This document shows positions 1 through 5,774 of a DNA stretch of 5,774 nt, piece after piece (the stretch's first letter is position 1; every line of letters starts with the position of its first letter). A program made the position numbers and the translations under genes. Origin of the DNA: Acidimicrobiaceae bacterium (GTDB taxonomy: Bacteria > Actinomycetota > Acidimicrobiia > Acidimicrobiales > Bog-793); NCBI GenBank assembly GCA_027459565.1, contig DAIDIA010000028.1:1-5774 (forward strand). The letters are read 5' to 3'. The notes under the pieces are model-generated. The model saw nothing but the letters and a program-made list of their open reading frames with translations, was not told the DNA's origin and did no database searches.

Positions 1-824
1 GAGAGCATTGACACCACCTGCTCGGCCGTGATCCGATCCGAGGGTCGGCCGCGAGTCATGAGGGTGATCACCTCCTGCCAGTGCTGACCGAACTCCACCC
101 GGATCGTCGGCGACCGTACGAGGCGCGCCACGGCGACCTCCGAAGCCGTTCCTTCGAAGGCGCGGCGTCCGCTGAGGCATTCGAGCAGGACGAGCCCCAG
201 CGCGTACACATCCGCGGCGGGTCCAACCTTCGCGCCCTGTGCCTGCTCTGGCGCAAGGTAGGCGACGGTTCCAAGGGTGAACCCGGTGGCGGTCATCCCG
301 GTGGTGTCGACAAGTTGCGCAATTCCGAAGTCCGTGAGGTGCGCATTCCCGCGTTGATCAACGAGCACGTTTGCGGGTTTGACGTCGCGATGCACGACTC
401 CCTGGGCATGAACGTATCCCAATGCCGCGGCGACTCCTGCTCCGATGCGCGCCACGTCGTGGGACTCAAGCGGACCTTCGACGAGGAGTTGGGCGAGCGT
501 TGGCCCTTCGATGATCTCCATGACGAGAAAGGCGCGACCATCGAGTTCACCGGCATCGAGAAGCCGAACGAGGTTCGCATGCGCAAAGCGCGCGAGCGTC
601 TTCACCTCCGAGGCGAATCTGGCCCTGTCCGCGTGCTCGGCGCCGCTCAGGACCTTCACCGCGACAGGCCGCTCAAGGCGGGTGTCGAACGCGCGATAGA
701 CCGCGCCCATGCCACCGCGCCCGAGGACGCTGTCGAGCCGATAGCGGCCGTCGAGTACCTCGGAGATCAGAGGATCGATCGTCCTCGACGCTGAATGGGT
801 CGGTCCCTTTATGGAATCTGGCAT
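1..824 (-). CDS. Serine/threonine protein kinase, catalytic domain (C-terminus cut by window edge)
   Basis: Hanks-type kinase that would transfer phosphate from ATP to Ser/Thr residues of partner proteins. The 274 visible codons cover almost the whole catalytic domain: glycine loop GRGGMGAVY (residues 35-43), catalytic lysine K57 in VAVK, probable helix-C glutamate E73, catalytic loop HRDVKPAN (145-152), DFG (165-167), a threonine-rich activation segment (T174, T175, T178, T180, T183), then GTVAYLAPE (185-193), D205 in ADVYALG and R264. All catalytic residues are present, so it should be active. The style resembles actinobacterial PknB-like kinases. There is no stop before base 1; any juxtamembrane, membrane or sensor region (PASTA or other) lies outside. 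I chose the ATG at 824 because GGTGGGG lies just upstream, although spacing is short; an in-frame ATG at 836 and GTG at 833 are alternatives and change only the N-terminal tail. It is co-oriented with the glycosyltransferase operon but separated by 173 bases, so it may have its own promoter. Substrates are unknown. Confidence 0.93.
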   Translation of the reverse strand, partial: MPDSIKGPTHSASRTIDPLISEVLDGRYRLDSVLGRGGMGAVYRAFDTRLERPVAVKVLSGAEHADRARFASEVKTLARFAHANLVRLLDAGELDGRAFLVMEIIEGPTLAQLLVEGPLESHDVARIGAGVAAALGYVHAQGVVHRDVKPANVLVDQRGNAHLTDFGIAQLVDTTGMTATGFTLGTVAYLAPEQAQGAKVGPAADVYALGLVLLECLSGRRAFEGTASEVAVARLVRSPTIRVEFGQHWQEVITLMTRGRPSDRITAEQVVSML

Positions 825-997
825 GATCCCCACCATCGTTGCACGTGCGGCGAATGACGACGAAGCGGGAGAGCGCCTGCGGCGCAGGGCCGCTTGCGTG
901 AAGCCCGCCAGAGTAGGTTATCTGCGCTCACAACGGCGAAACGACGCTCTGGGCACGTATCTTTGCGCACGAGAAGCAAAAGACCGATGAAGTGCCG
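825..997. other. Intergenic region between glycosyltransferase stop and kinase start
   Basis: This is the only sizeable non-coding gap in the window, and a kinase promoter would be expected here. On the minus strand I found no convincing -35/-10 pair; the best AT-rich patches (around 915-935 and 955-985) give poor hexamers. Two weak structures are visible: an imperfect inverted repeat at 960-983 and a short GC stem at 873-885. An 8-base palindrome, GCACGTGC, sits at 841-848, about 16 bases upstream of the chosen kinase start. None is strong enough to be named an operator or terminator with confidence. Confidence 0.6.
960..983 (-). terminator. Weak hairpin after the glycosyltransferase gene (doubtful terminator)
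   Basis: Reading the minus strand, TCTTTTGC, a 9-base loop and GCAAAGA can pair as a seven-base-pair stem with one bulged T, starting 14 bases after the TGA stop at 998-1000. The stem is AT-rich and no T-tract follows, so it is a poor match to an intrinsic terminator. It is recorded because it is the only hairpin placed at the expected end of the operon. Confidence 0.2.
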
Positions 998-2434
998 TCA
1001 GGGGGTTGAACCCTCCGGCGCAGATGTCTCGCCAAACCCCTTGCGCACCATCTCTCCCCACTCGCGACGACCGCGAAGTGCGCGAACCATTCCGCGGAGC
1101 TGCCAGATGGTGGACAGCTGCCGGTATCCAAACTGTTCAAGTGCCGCCCATAAAACGAGCAGCGCGCGGTCGGTGATGGTCTGGTAATGACGCGCCGTCA
1201 GCTCGTCGAGCATGATCGCGCCGACGTTGAACAAAAGACCCCACCCATAGATCGCAAGACCGAACAGCAGTGCGAACTGCACATTAACGATGTGCAGCCA
1301 GAGCCCGACACCAAGACCGGCGAGTCCCAGTACCTCTATGAGCGGCCCAAGCAGCTCGACGAGAATGAAATAGGGGAGCACGACGGCTCCAATCGCCCCG
1401 TAGCGGGGATTGAACGCCATGTGTCGATGGCGCCACAGCACATCCGCAAGGCCCCTCTGCCAACGATCGCGCTGACGACCGAGAAGTCGAAGTGTCTCGG
1501 GAGCCTCGGTCCAGGCCACCGGCTCGGGAATAAAGACGACCCTGCTTGCCGTGGATCGCTCGATACCGTCGCGTCGCAGACGCACGACGAGCTCCATGTC
1601 CTCGCCGATGCTCTCAACTTCATATCCGCCGATTGCGCGCAACGCGTCGCGTCGAAAGAGTCCGAACGCTCCGGAGATGATCAGGTTGCCACCGAGACGG
1701 TTCCAGCCAAGACGGCCGAAGAGGAACGACCGAAGGTATTCAACGGTCTGGACTCCGGGAAGAAATCTGCGAGAGACGCGCGGAATGACGACGCGGCCAG
1801 CCCGGATCTTTGAGCCATTGGCGACGCGGATCGTCCCCCCGGAGGCGACGATGTCATCGCGGTCGAGAAACGGCTGGGCGATTCGCAACAACGCACCGGG
1901 TTCGATGATCGTGTCCGCGTCGATCGCGCAGACGAGCTCACCCGTTGCGAGGTTGAGCGCGCTGTTCAGCGAATCAGCCTTGCCGCCATTCTCCTTGTCG
2001 ACGACGACGAGGCCCGGATAGAGACGCGAGCGATAGAGGCCCCGCACCTCTTTTGTCGGCAGGAGACGTCGATACACCAGATAGATCGGGCGCAATTCGA
2101 ACTCACGCGTGAGCGCATCGAGTGTTGCGTCGCGCGATCCGTCGTTCACCACCACGACCTCGAGATCGGGATACTCGAGGGTCATGAGCGCCCTCACGCT
2201 TTGGCCGACGGTCAGAGCCTCGTTGTAGGCGGGTACGAGGATGCTCACTCGCGGGAGAATTGAAGATCCCAGCTGCCATCGGAGATCCTCCGCCGTATCT
2301 CTTCGACGGTGCTGGACCATCTCCCAGATTGCGCAGACGAAGAGCGAGAGCCAGTAGAGGTTCGCGACAAGAAAGAATCCGATCACCACTCCGAGGAAGC
2401 TCAGATAGGCGACGAGCGCAGCGGTCCTCACCAC
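998..2434 (-). CDS. Membrane family-2 glycosyltransferase, processive polysaccharide synthase type
   Basis: Predicted inner-membrane synthase that polymerises a sugar from a nucleotide-sugar donor, resembling poly-beta-1,6-GlcNAc synthases (PgaC/IcaA) and cellulose or hyaluronan synthases. The 478 residues show an N-terminal hydrophobic segment (about 7-38), then a GT-A catalytic domain: PAYNE (68-72), VNDGS with D98, NGGKADSLN (149-157), DADT (172-175, metal and donor binding), SGAFG (254-258), GED (277-279, likely catalytic base) and QRDRW (321-325, the QxxRW motif of processive enzymes). C-terminal membrane segments lie at about 347-380 and 383-408, possibly with another near 420-432. All family motifs are intact and the length is typical. 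The start is GTG at 2434, with GGTGA six bases upstream; a second GTG follows directly at 2431. It begins 18 bases after the HEAT-repeat gene, so the two are probably co-transcribed. The polymer cannot be read from the sequence: GlcNAc, glucose or another sugar are all possible. Confidence 0.93.
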   Translation of the reverse strand: MVRTAALVAYLSFLGVVIGFFLVANLYWLSLFVCAIWEMVQHRRRDTAEDLRWQLGSSILPRVSILVPAYNEALTVGQSVRALMTLEYPDLEVVVVNDGSRDATLDALTREFELRPIYLVYRRLLPTKEVRGLYRSRLYPGLVVVDKENGGKADSLNSALNLATGELVCAIDADTIIEPGALLRIAQPFLDRDDIVASGGTIRVANGSKIRAGRVVIPRVSRRFLPGVQTVEYLRSFLFGRLGWNRLGGNLIISGAFGLFRRDALRAIGGYEVESIGEDMELVVRLRRDGIERSTASRVVFIPEPVAWTEAPETLRLLGRQRDRWQRGLADVLWRHRHMAFNPRYGAIGAVVLPYFILVELLGPLIEVLGLAGLGVGLWLHIVNVQFALLFGLAIYGWGLLFNVGAIMLDELTARHYQTITDRALLVLWAALEQFGYRQLSTIWQLRGMVRALRGRREWGEMVRKGFGETSAPEGSTP

Positions 2435-2440
2435 GATGGT

Positions 2441-2445
2441 TCACC
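2441..2445 (-). promoter_or_regulatory. Ribosome binding site for the glycosyltransferase gene
   Basis: GGTGA on the minus strand, six bases before the GTG at 2434. It supports that start over the adjacent in-frame GTG at 2431, which would be nine bases away and remains possible. Confidence 0.5.
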
Positions 2446-2452
2446 GAGACCA

Positions 2453-3475
2453 CTATTCATTGGGAATGTCGAGAACCTGTCGGGCAATATCTGAGGCAAA
2501 CACATCGTGGTCTTGGAGCGATCGCCTCAGATAGAGTCGTCCGCCGGGGCCGATCTGGTGAAGTGCAATTGCGGCTCCGCTTCGCACCTCCCAGGATTGG
2601 TCTCGAAGCAGTCTCGCGATTTTCGGAGCGAACTTCCACGACTGCGATCGCCCGAGGCCGCGTACCGCAGCCACTCGCACCATCTCACTCTCGTCGTCAA
2701 GGAGACCGACAAGCACCTGCTCCGCGCGAGTACCCGTGATCGATGCGAGCAGGGTTGCCGATCGGGCCCGCACCGTCGGATCCGGGTCGGTTGCCGAATC
2801 GAGTGAGGCGTCCAGGAATCTCGGATCGGCGAGGCGCGTCGCGACTCGCAATGCCCGTGCACGTGAGGCAGAGGACGCGCGCGCGAGATAGCGCTCGAGA
2901 GGCGCTGTGACCCGATCTCCGAATCTATTGAGGGTATCCTCGGCGATGTTGCGACAGCGCTGATCGGCGTCATCGAGCATCGAAACGACACGTTCGATGA
3001 TCGGCTCCGAGGGGTGATCTTGACACCACGCGATCGAGGCGGCGCGAACGTAGGACTTCGGGTCATCGAGGCGAGCCGGCACCACCTCTTCGCCGTCTCC
3101 GTAGAGCGCGAATTCGCGAACGCCGCGCAGTCGGACCCACCACCGACGGCTCTGACATCGCCGAGCTGCCTCGGATAGCAGACCGACCTTTCGAGCGGTA
3201 TCAGTCACTGACACGCGCGCGTCTCCCGAGACACTTGCGGCAATCTCGGCAAGCACACTCCGATTCAGCCGAGCGTGTTTCTCAAACTGTTCGCGGTCCA
3301 TGGACTCACCCGACCCAAAGAGTGCGGTTGCCTCGCGGCGAAGCCGCTCGTACTGCAGCCGGGTCAGCCGAGATCTCTGTAGATCCCAGAACGCATGCCC
3401 AAAGAACACCGCCAGCATGAATACAAGCGCTCCGAGGTCGAACAACGAGAGGATGATGAGCGATCGAATAATCAT
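2453..3475 (-). CDS. Membrane-anchored HEAT-repeat protein
   Basis: The 340-residue protein has one strongly hydrophobic N-terminal segment (about residues 5-29) followed by a basic, probably cytoplasmic, helical region with a charged linker (about 30-108). From about residue 111 to the end I count some seven helical repeats of roughly 30 residues with the HEAT pattern: an x-VR-A-A-x-x-x-L type first helix, then a second helix ending LLDD or similar. Examples start near WWVRLRG (112), SYVRAAS (141), PTVRARS (233), EMVRVAA (264) and WEVRSGA (295). HEAT arrays are binding scaffolds, and no catalytic motif is visible. The gene starts six bases after the stop of the phosphorelay gene and ends 18 bases before the glycosyltransferase, so translation is probably coupled. 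I infer that it links the signalling protein to the synthase, or holds a synthase complex together at the membrane. The ATG at 3475 is the only start that fits the spacing; the ribosome site (AGGTCG) is weak. Confidence 0.85.
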   Translation of the reverse strand: MIIRSLIILSLFDLGALVFMLAVFFGHAFWDLQRSRLTRLQYERLRREATALFGSGESMDREQFEKHARLNRSVLAEIAASVSGDARVSVTDTARKVGLLSEAARRCQSRRWWVRLRGVREFALYGDGEEVVPARLDDPKSYVRAASIAWCQDHPSEPIIERVVSMLDDADQRCRNIAEDTLNRFGDRVTAPLERYLARASSASRARALRVATRLADPRFLDASLDSATDPDPTVRARSATLLASITGTRAEQVLVGLLDDESEMVRVAAVRGLGRSQSWKFAPKIARLLRDQSWEVRSGAAIALHQIGPGGRLYLRRSLQDHDVFASDIARQVLDIPNE

Positions 3476-3481
3476 TGCGAC

Positions 3482-5500
3482 CTAGTCCCCGAGGGCCCGA
3501 TGCACCCGTTGGAGGAGGACCGGCAGACTGAAGGGCTTCGTCACATGGTCAAATGCGCCGAGTTCAAGCGCACGTACGACTTCGGACTCCGAGGACCTCG
3601 CGGTGAGAACGATGACCTTCGTGGTCTTCAGGACTCCCGATCGACGAAAATGCTCGAGAACGGTGAATCCGTCGAGGCCCGGGAGGTTCACGTCAAGGAT
3701 CACGAGCGCCGGACGAAGCTGACCGGGCCGGGTCAGGTCGTCCACAACCGTCTGTCCATCGGTCATGCGTCGACACGAATACCCGCGCGTTCGCAGTCCA
3801 TGCTCCAACAGTTCGCCTACCGCGTCGTCGTCTTCAACGATGAGAATCTCTCGACTCAGCCGCGTCGCCTCGAGGTGGGCATCTTCGATCACGCGCATCA
3901 CCTGGCCGCCACCGAGATCGCGCGCGCTCGAGAGCGTCTGGTATGCCCGGTGACTCAGTTCGCCGAGGTCGGCTCCGTCGACATTCAACTCTCCGACCGC
4001 GGCGCTGCAGTTCGCACGGAACCGTACACCGCCTGGCGCCGCGATCGACTGCGAAGAGAATGCCTCAAGGAGCTGCGAGACGCGTTCCGTCGCCTCGTCT
4101 CCACTGAATCCATAGAGCGCGAGAGCCATCTGTCCGGGACTCCAGCGCGAGAGCAGATGCGCTCCCTGGAAATTCGCGAGCAATGTCAACGCGAGCTCGC
4201 GCAACACCTGATCGCCAAAGTCATGACCGAATCGATCGGAGATTCCCGCGAGATCATCGACTCCGAGGAGGACATACGCGAGCCCCTGTTGATCCCGAGT
4301 CGCCCTCTCGACAAGGTGCGGCCACTCCCGCTCGAAACTCGTCCGATTCTGCAGTCCCGTGAGGGCATCGCTATCGCGAGAGTCTCGAAGCGCGCGGTTT
4401 CTCTCGAGACAGCCGCTGATCCGACTCACAAGCTCGGGACCGACAATTGGCTTTTTCACGAAGTCGTCGGCGCCGGCACCAAACAGAAGCTCGGTTGTCG
4501 AGGCGTCCTGCGAGGCACTGAGAAAGATGACGGGTAACGCCCGGTGACGTGGCTCCGCGCGGATCAACCGACAGAGTTCGTCTCCGCGCACATCGGGAAT
4601 GTCGAGGTCAAGCAAGACGAGATCCGGGTTGCTCTCATTGAGCAGCCTCCAGAACTGCTGGACCTCTTGCGCCACAAGCACCTCAAAGTCCGAGGCCTCG
4701 AGGATCGCGCGAACGCTGGCGACAATGACGGGATCATCGTCGATGACGAGAATGCGCTGATGAACCTCGGGGACGTTGCCGAGCGCCTCCCTGACTGCGG
4801 CGATGATTCCCTCGGGACCAAGCGTGGCCGGGAGAAATCCGCTCACGCCAGCGTCCATCGCGCGCACTCTGAACTTGAGCCGCTCGATATCGGAGATGGC
4901 GAACACAATGCGGGGCTTGCCAAGACGAGTGAGGGCCCTCGCGAGGCCCGAAAGCGCCTTCTTGTCCGACCCAAGTTCGAGTACCAACGCCGCTGCTGAT
5001 CGGGAGCCAAGCTTCTCCTTCAGAGCCTTCGAACTCTTCGCCGCGACCCAGGTGAATCCGGCGGCTTCACAGGCAAGGCCGAGGGCAGTCCGAAACCCCG
5101 GTTTGGAATGCATCACCGCAATGACGCGTGTATCGGTAGGAATCGACCCGTCCGATACAGGACCCCGGTCGAGCGAGTCACGGAGATCTTCGACGAGCTC
5201 GAGCGCGCGCGTGACCGAGGCATCGTCGATGATCTCGTGGCCCTCGAAGATGCGTTCGAATTCGCCCGCGATGATTGACGCCTCGCGACGGCCGAACGTA
5301 CCCGCGGATCCAGCCAATCGATGGGCATCTCGCAACGCGCGCTCTCGCAGCTCGGGATCGAGACGCCCTTCGACGAGCGCGGCGAGTGCCTCCTCGATCG
5401 ATTCGACCCGTTCGGTCATCTGCCCCCGGAACCGCGACCAGATCTCCTGCAGCTGAGCGTTGATTGCCTCTTCGGGGTCCGACCGATCATCCCCTGTCAC
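3482..5500 (-). CDS. Multidomain phosphorelay protein: Hpt, pseudo-receiver, receiver, degenerate GGDEF, receiver
   Basis: Cytoplasmic 672-residue signalling protein with no membrane segment. Domains in order: Hpt (about 18-112), with phospho-accepting H60 in AHRLAGSAGTFG. A receiver-like fold (124-242) lacks the acidic pair (VMHSKPG), has E175 where the phosphoacceptor Asp belongs and no conserved Lys (GFLPATL), so it is probably not phosphorylated. An intact receiver (249-366) has D254-D256, acceptor D298, S328 and K350. The GGDEF-family domain (about 376-540) opens with DALTGLQNR and keeps D415 and GHDFGD, but reads RWSPGQM (452-458) where RYGGDEF is expected. A second intact receiver (550-671) has E556/D557, acceptor D603, T633 and K655. 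The fold without catalytic residues argues against diguanylate cyclase activity. I start it at GTG 5500, preceded by AAGGGAG at 10 bases. An in-frame start at 5614 would overlap the upstream gene by 86 bases and add 38 residues of unstructured, low-plausibility sequence. It follows a response regulator by 28 bases and precedes the HEAT gene by six. The partner histidine kinase is not in the window. Confidence 0.9.
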   Translation of the reverse strand: MTGDDRSDPEEAINAQLQEIWSRFRGQMTERVESIEEALAALVEGRLDPELRERALRDAHRLAGSAGTFGRREASIIAGEFERIFEGHEIIDDASVTRALELVEDLRDSLDRGPVSDGSIPTDTRVIAVMHSKPGFRTALGLACEAAGFTWVAAKSSKALKEKLGSRSAAALVLELGSDKKALSGLARALTRLGKPRIVFAISDIERLKFRVRAMDAGVSGFLPATLGPEGIIAAVREALGNVPEVHQRILVIDDDPVIVASVRAILEASDFEVLVAQEVQQFWRLLNESNPDLVLLDLDIPDVRGDELCRLIRAEPRHRALPVIFLSASQDASTTELLFGAGADDFVKKPIVGPELVSRISGCLERNRALRDSRDSDALTGLQNRTSFEREWPHLVERATRDQQGLAYVLLGVDDLAGISDRFGHDFGDQVLRELALTLLANFQGAHLLSRWSPGQMALALYGFSGDEATERVSQLLEAFSSQSIAAPGGVRFRANCSAAVGELNVDGADLGELSHRAYQTLSSARDLGGGQVMRVIEDAHLEATRLSREILIVEDDDAVGELLEHGLRTRGYSCRRMTDGQTVVDDLTRPGQLRPALVILDVNLPGLDGFTVLEHFRRSGVLKTTKVIVLTARSSESEVVRALELGAFDHVTKPFSLPVLLQRVHRALGD

Positions 5501-5510
5501 CTGCGACGTT

Positions 5511-5517
5511 CTCCCTT
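5511..5517 (-). promoter_or_regulatory. Ribosome binding site that fixes the start of the phosphorelay gene
   Basis: AAGGGAG on the minus strand lies in the 28-base gap after the upstream regulator's stop, 10 bases before the GTG at 5500. It is the best Shine-Dalgarno match near any gene here and is the main reason for rejecting the longer reading from 5614. Confidence 0.65.
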
Positions 5518-5528
5518 CAAAGTCGTGC

Positions 5529-5774
5529 TTACTCCGTCCATCGGAGAAGATCGGCGATCTGGCCCGAGAGAAGCATCGGGTCGAAGGGTTTGACGAGCAC
5601 GCCCGCGACCCCAAGTTCGCTCCAGCGGGTCTGCTCCGAGGCGCCGACCTTCGCGGTCAAAAGGATCACCGGGATGTCCTTCGTGGACCCATCACTCTTG
5701 AGCCGTTCAAAGGTTGCCGGGCCGTCGAGCCCCGGCATCATCACATCGAGAAGGATGGCGTCAGGTCGCTCGCG
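5529..5774 (-). CDS. Response regulator receiver domain, C-terminal part (N-terminus beyond window edge)
   Basis: The reading frame is open to the right edge and gives 81 residues of a CheY-like receiver: ILLDVMMPGLDGP with phosphoacceptor Asp at visible residue 10 (bases 5745-5747), the switch Thr at residue 40 in VILLTAK, and the conserved Lys at residue 62 in VLVKPFDP. It stops (TAA, 5529-5531) right after the last receiver helix, with no DNA-binding or enzymatic output domain. It is therefore either a stand-alone CheY/Spo0F-like regulator or the C-terminal receiver of a larger protein such as a hybrid histidine kinase; the missing N-terminus decides which. An internal GTG at 5744 should not be taken as the start, because it falls inside the phosphoacceptor motif. 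Its partner could be the Hpt domain encoded 28 bases downstream. Confidence 0.92.
   Translation of the reverse strand, partial: RERPDAILLDVMMPGLDGPATFERLKSDGSTKDIPVILLTAKVGASEQTRWSELGVAGVLVKPFDPMLLSGQIADLLRWTE

Noticed and set aside
81..794. Plus-strand open frame of 237 codons
   Set aside because: It is antisense to the kinase catalytic domain, whose motifs are unmistakable on the minus strand; the plus-strand product resembles nothing.
873..885. GCGCC-TGC-GGCGC hairpin as a terminator
   Set aside because: The stem is only five base pairs with no T-tract on either strand, and such motifs are frequent by chance in GC-rich sequence.
1187..1813. Plus-strand open frame of 208 codons
   Set aside because: It is antisense to the glycosyltransferase and has no plausible protein features.
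3881..4375. Active diguanylate cyclase
   Set aside because: The GGDEF motif is replaced by SPGQM and other active-site positions are changed, so naming it a cyclase would mislead.
3395..4537. Plus-strand open frame of 380 codons
   Set aside because: It lies wholly antisense to the relay gene and the start of the HEAT gene, which have clear domain motifs. Its translation is charged and low-complexity with no recognisable domain; long antisense frames are common in GC-rich DNA.
5501..5614. Longer N-terminus for the relay protein, starting at 5614
   Set aside because: It would overlap the coding end of the upstream receiver by 86 bases, and the added 38 residues (rich in Ser and Arg) look like an out-of-frame reading of that gene. 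The GTG at 5500 has a good ribosome site.

Overview
All supported genes in this window lie on the minus strand, so the biological order runs from the right end to the left. The DNA is GC-rich, two of the four visible or arguable gene starts are GTG, and spacing is tight. The truncated kinase at the left end reads like the Ser/Thr kinases common in Actinobacteria: GRGGMGAVY, HRDVKPAN, an activation segment ending GTVAYLAPEQ, then ADVYALGLVLLE. A high-GC actinobacterium is my best guess (moderate confidence). No outer-membrane export gene is visible, which fits but proves little because the locus is cut at both ends.

Layout in transcription order: (1) 5774-5529, the C-terminal part of a receiver-domain response regulator, cut by the window edge. 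(2) 5500-3482, a 672-residue protein with Hpt, degenerate receiver, intact receiver, degenerate GGDEF and intact receiver domains. (3) 3475-2453, a 340-residue HEAT-repeat protein with one N-terminal membrane anchor. (4) 2434-998, a 478-residue membrane family-2 glycosyltransferase of the processive polysaccharide-synthase type. Gaps are 28, 6 and 17-18 bases, so these four are very probably one operon. (5) After 173 bases without a gene, 824-1 is the kinase domain of a Ser/Thr protein kinase whose C-terminus lies outside the window.

The four-gene unit looks like a phosphorelay wired to a surface polysaccharide synthase. Phosphoryl groups would pass through the Hpt histidine and several receiver aspartates. 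The membrane-anchored HEAT protein is the natural candidate for carrying the signal to the glycosyltransferase. The most notable detail is that the GGDEF domain has lost its signature (SPGQM in place of GGDEF) and its RxxD inhibitory site, so it should neither make nor bind cyclic di-GMP in the usual way. Whether the Ser/Thr kinase belongs to the same circuit cannot be decided from the sequence.

No tRNA, rRNA, CRISPR array, insertion sequence or convincing promoter was seen. The long plus-strand reading frames are antisense shadows of the real genes.
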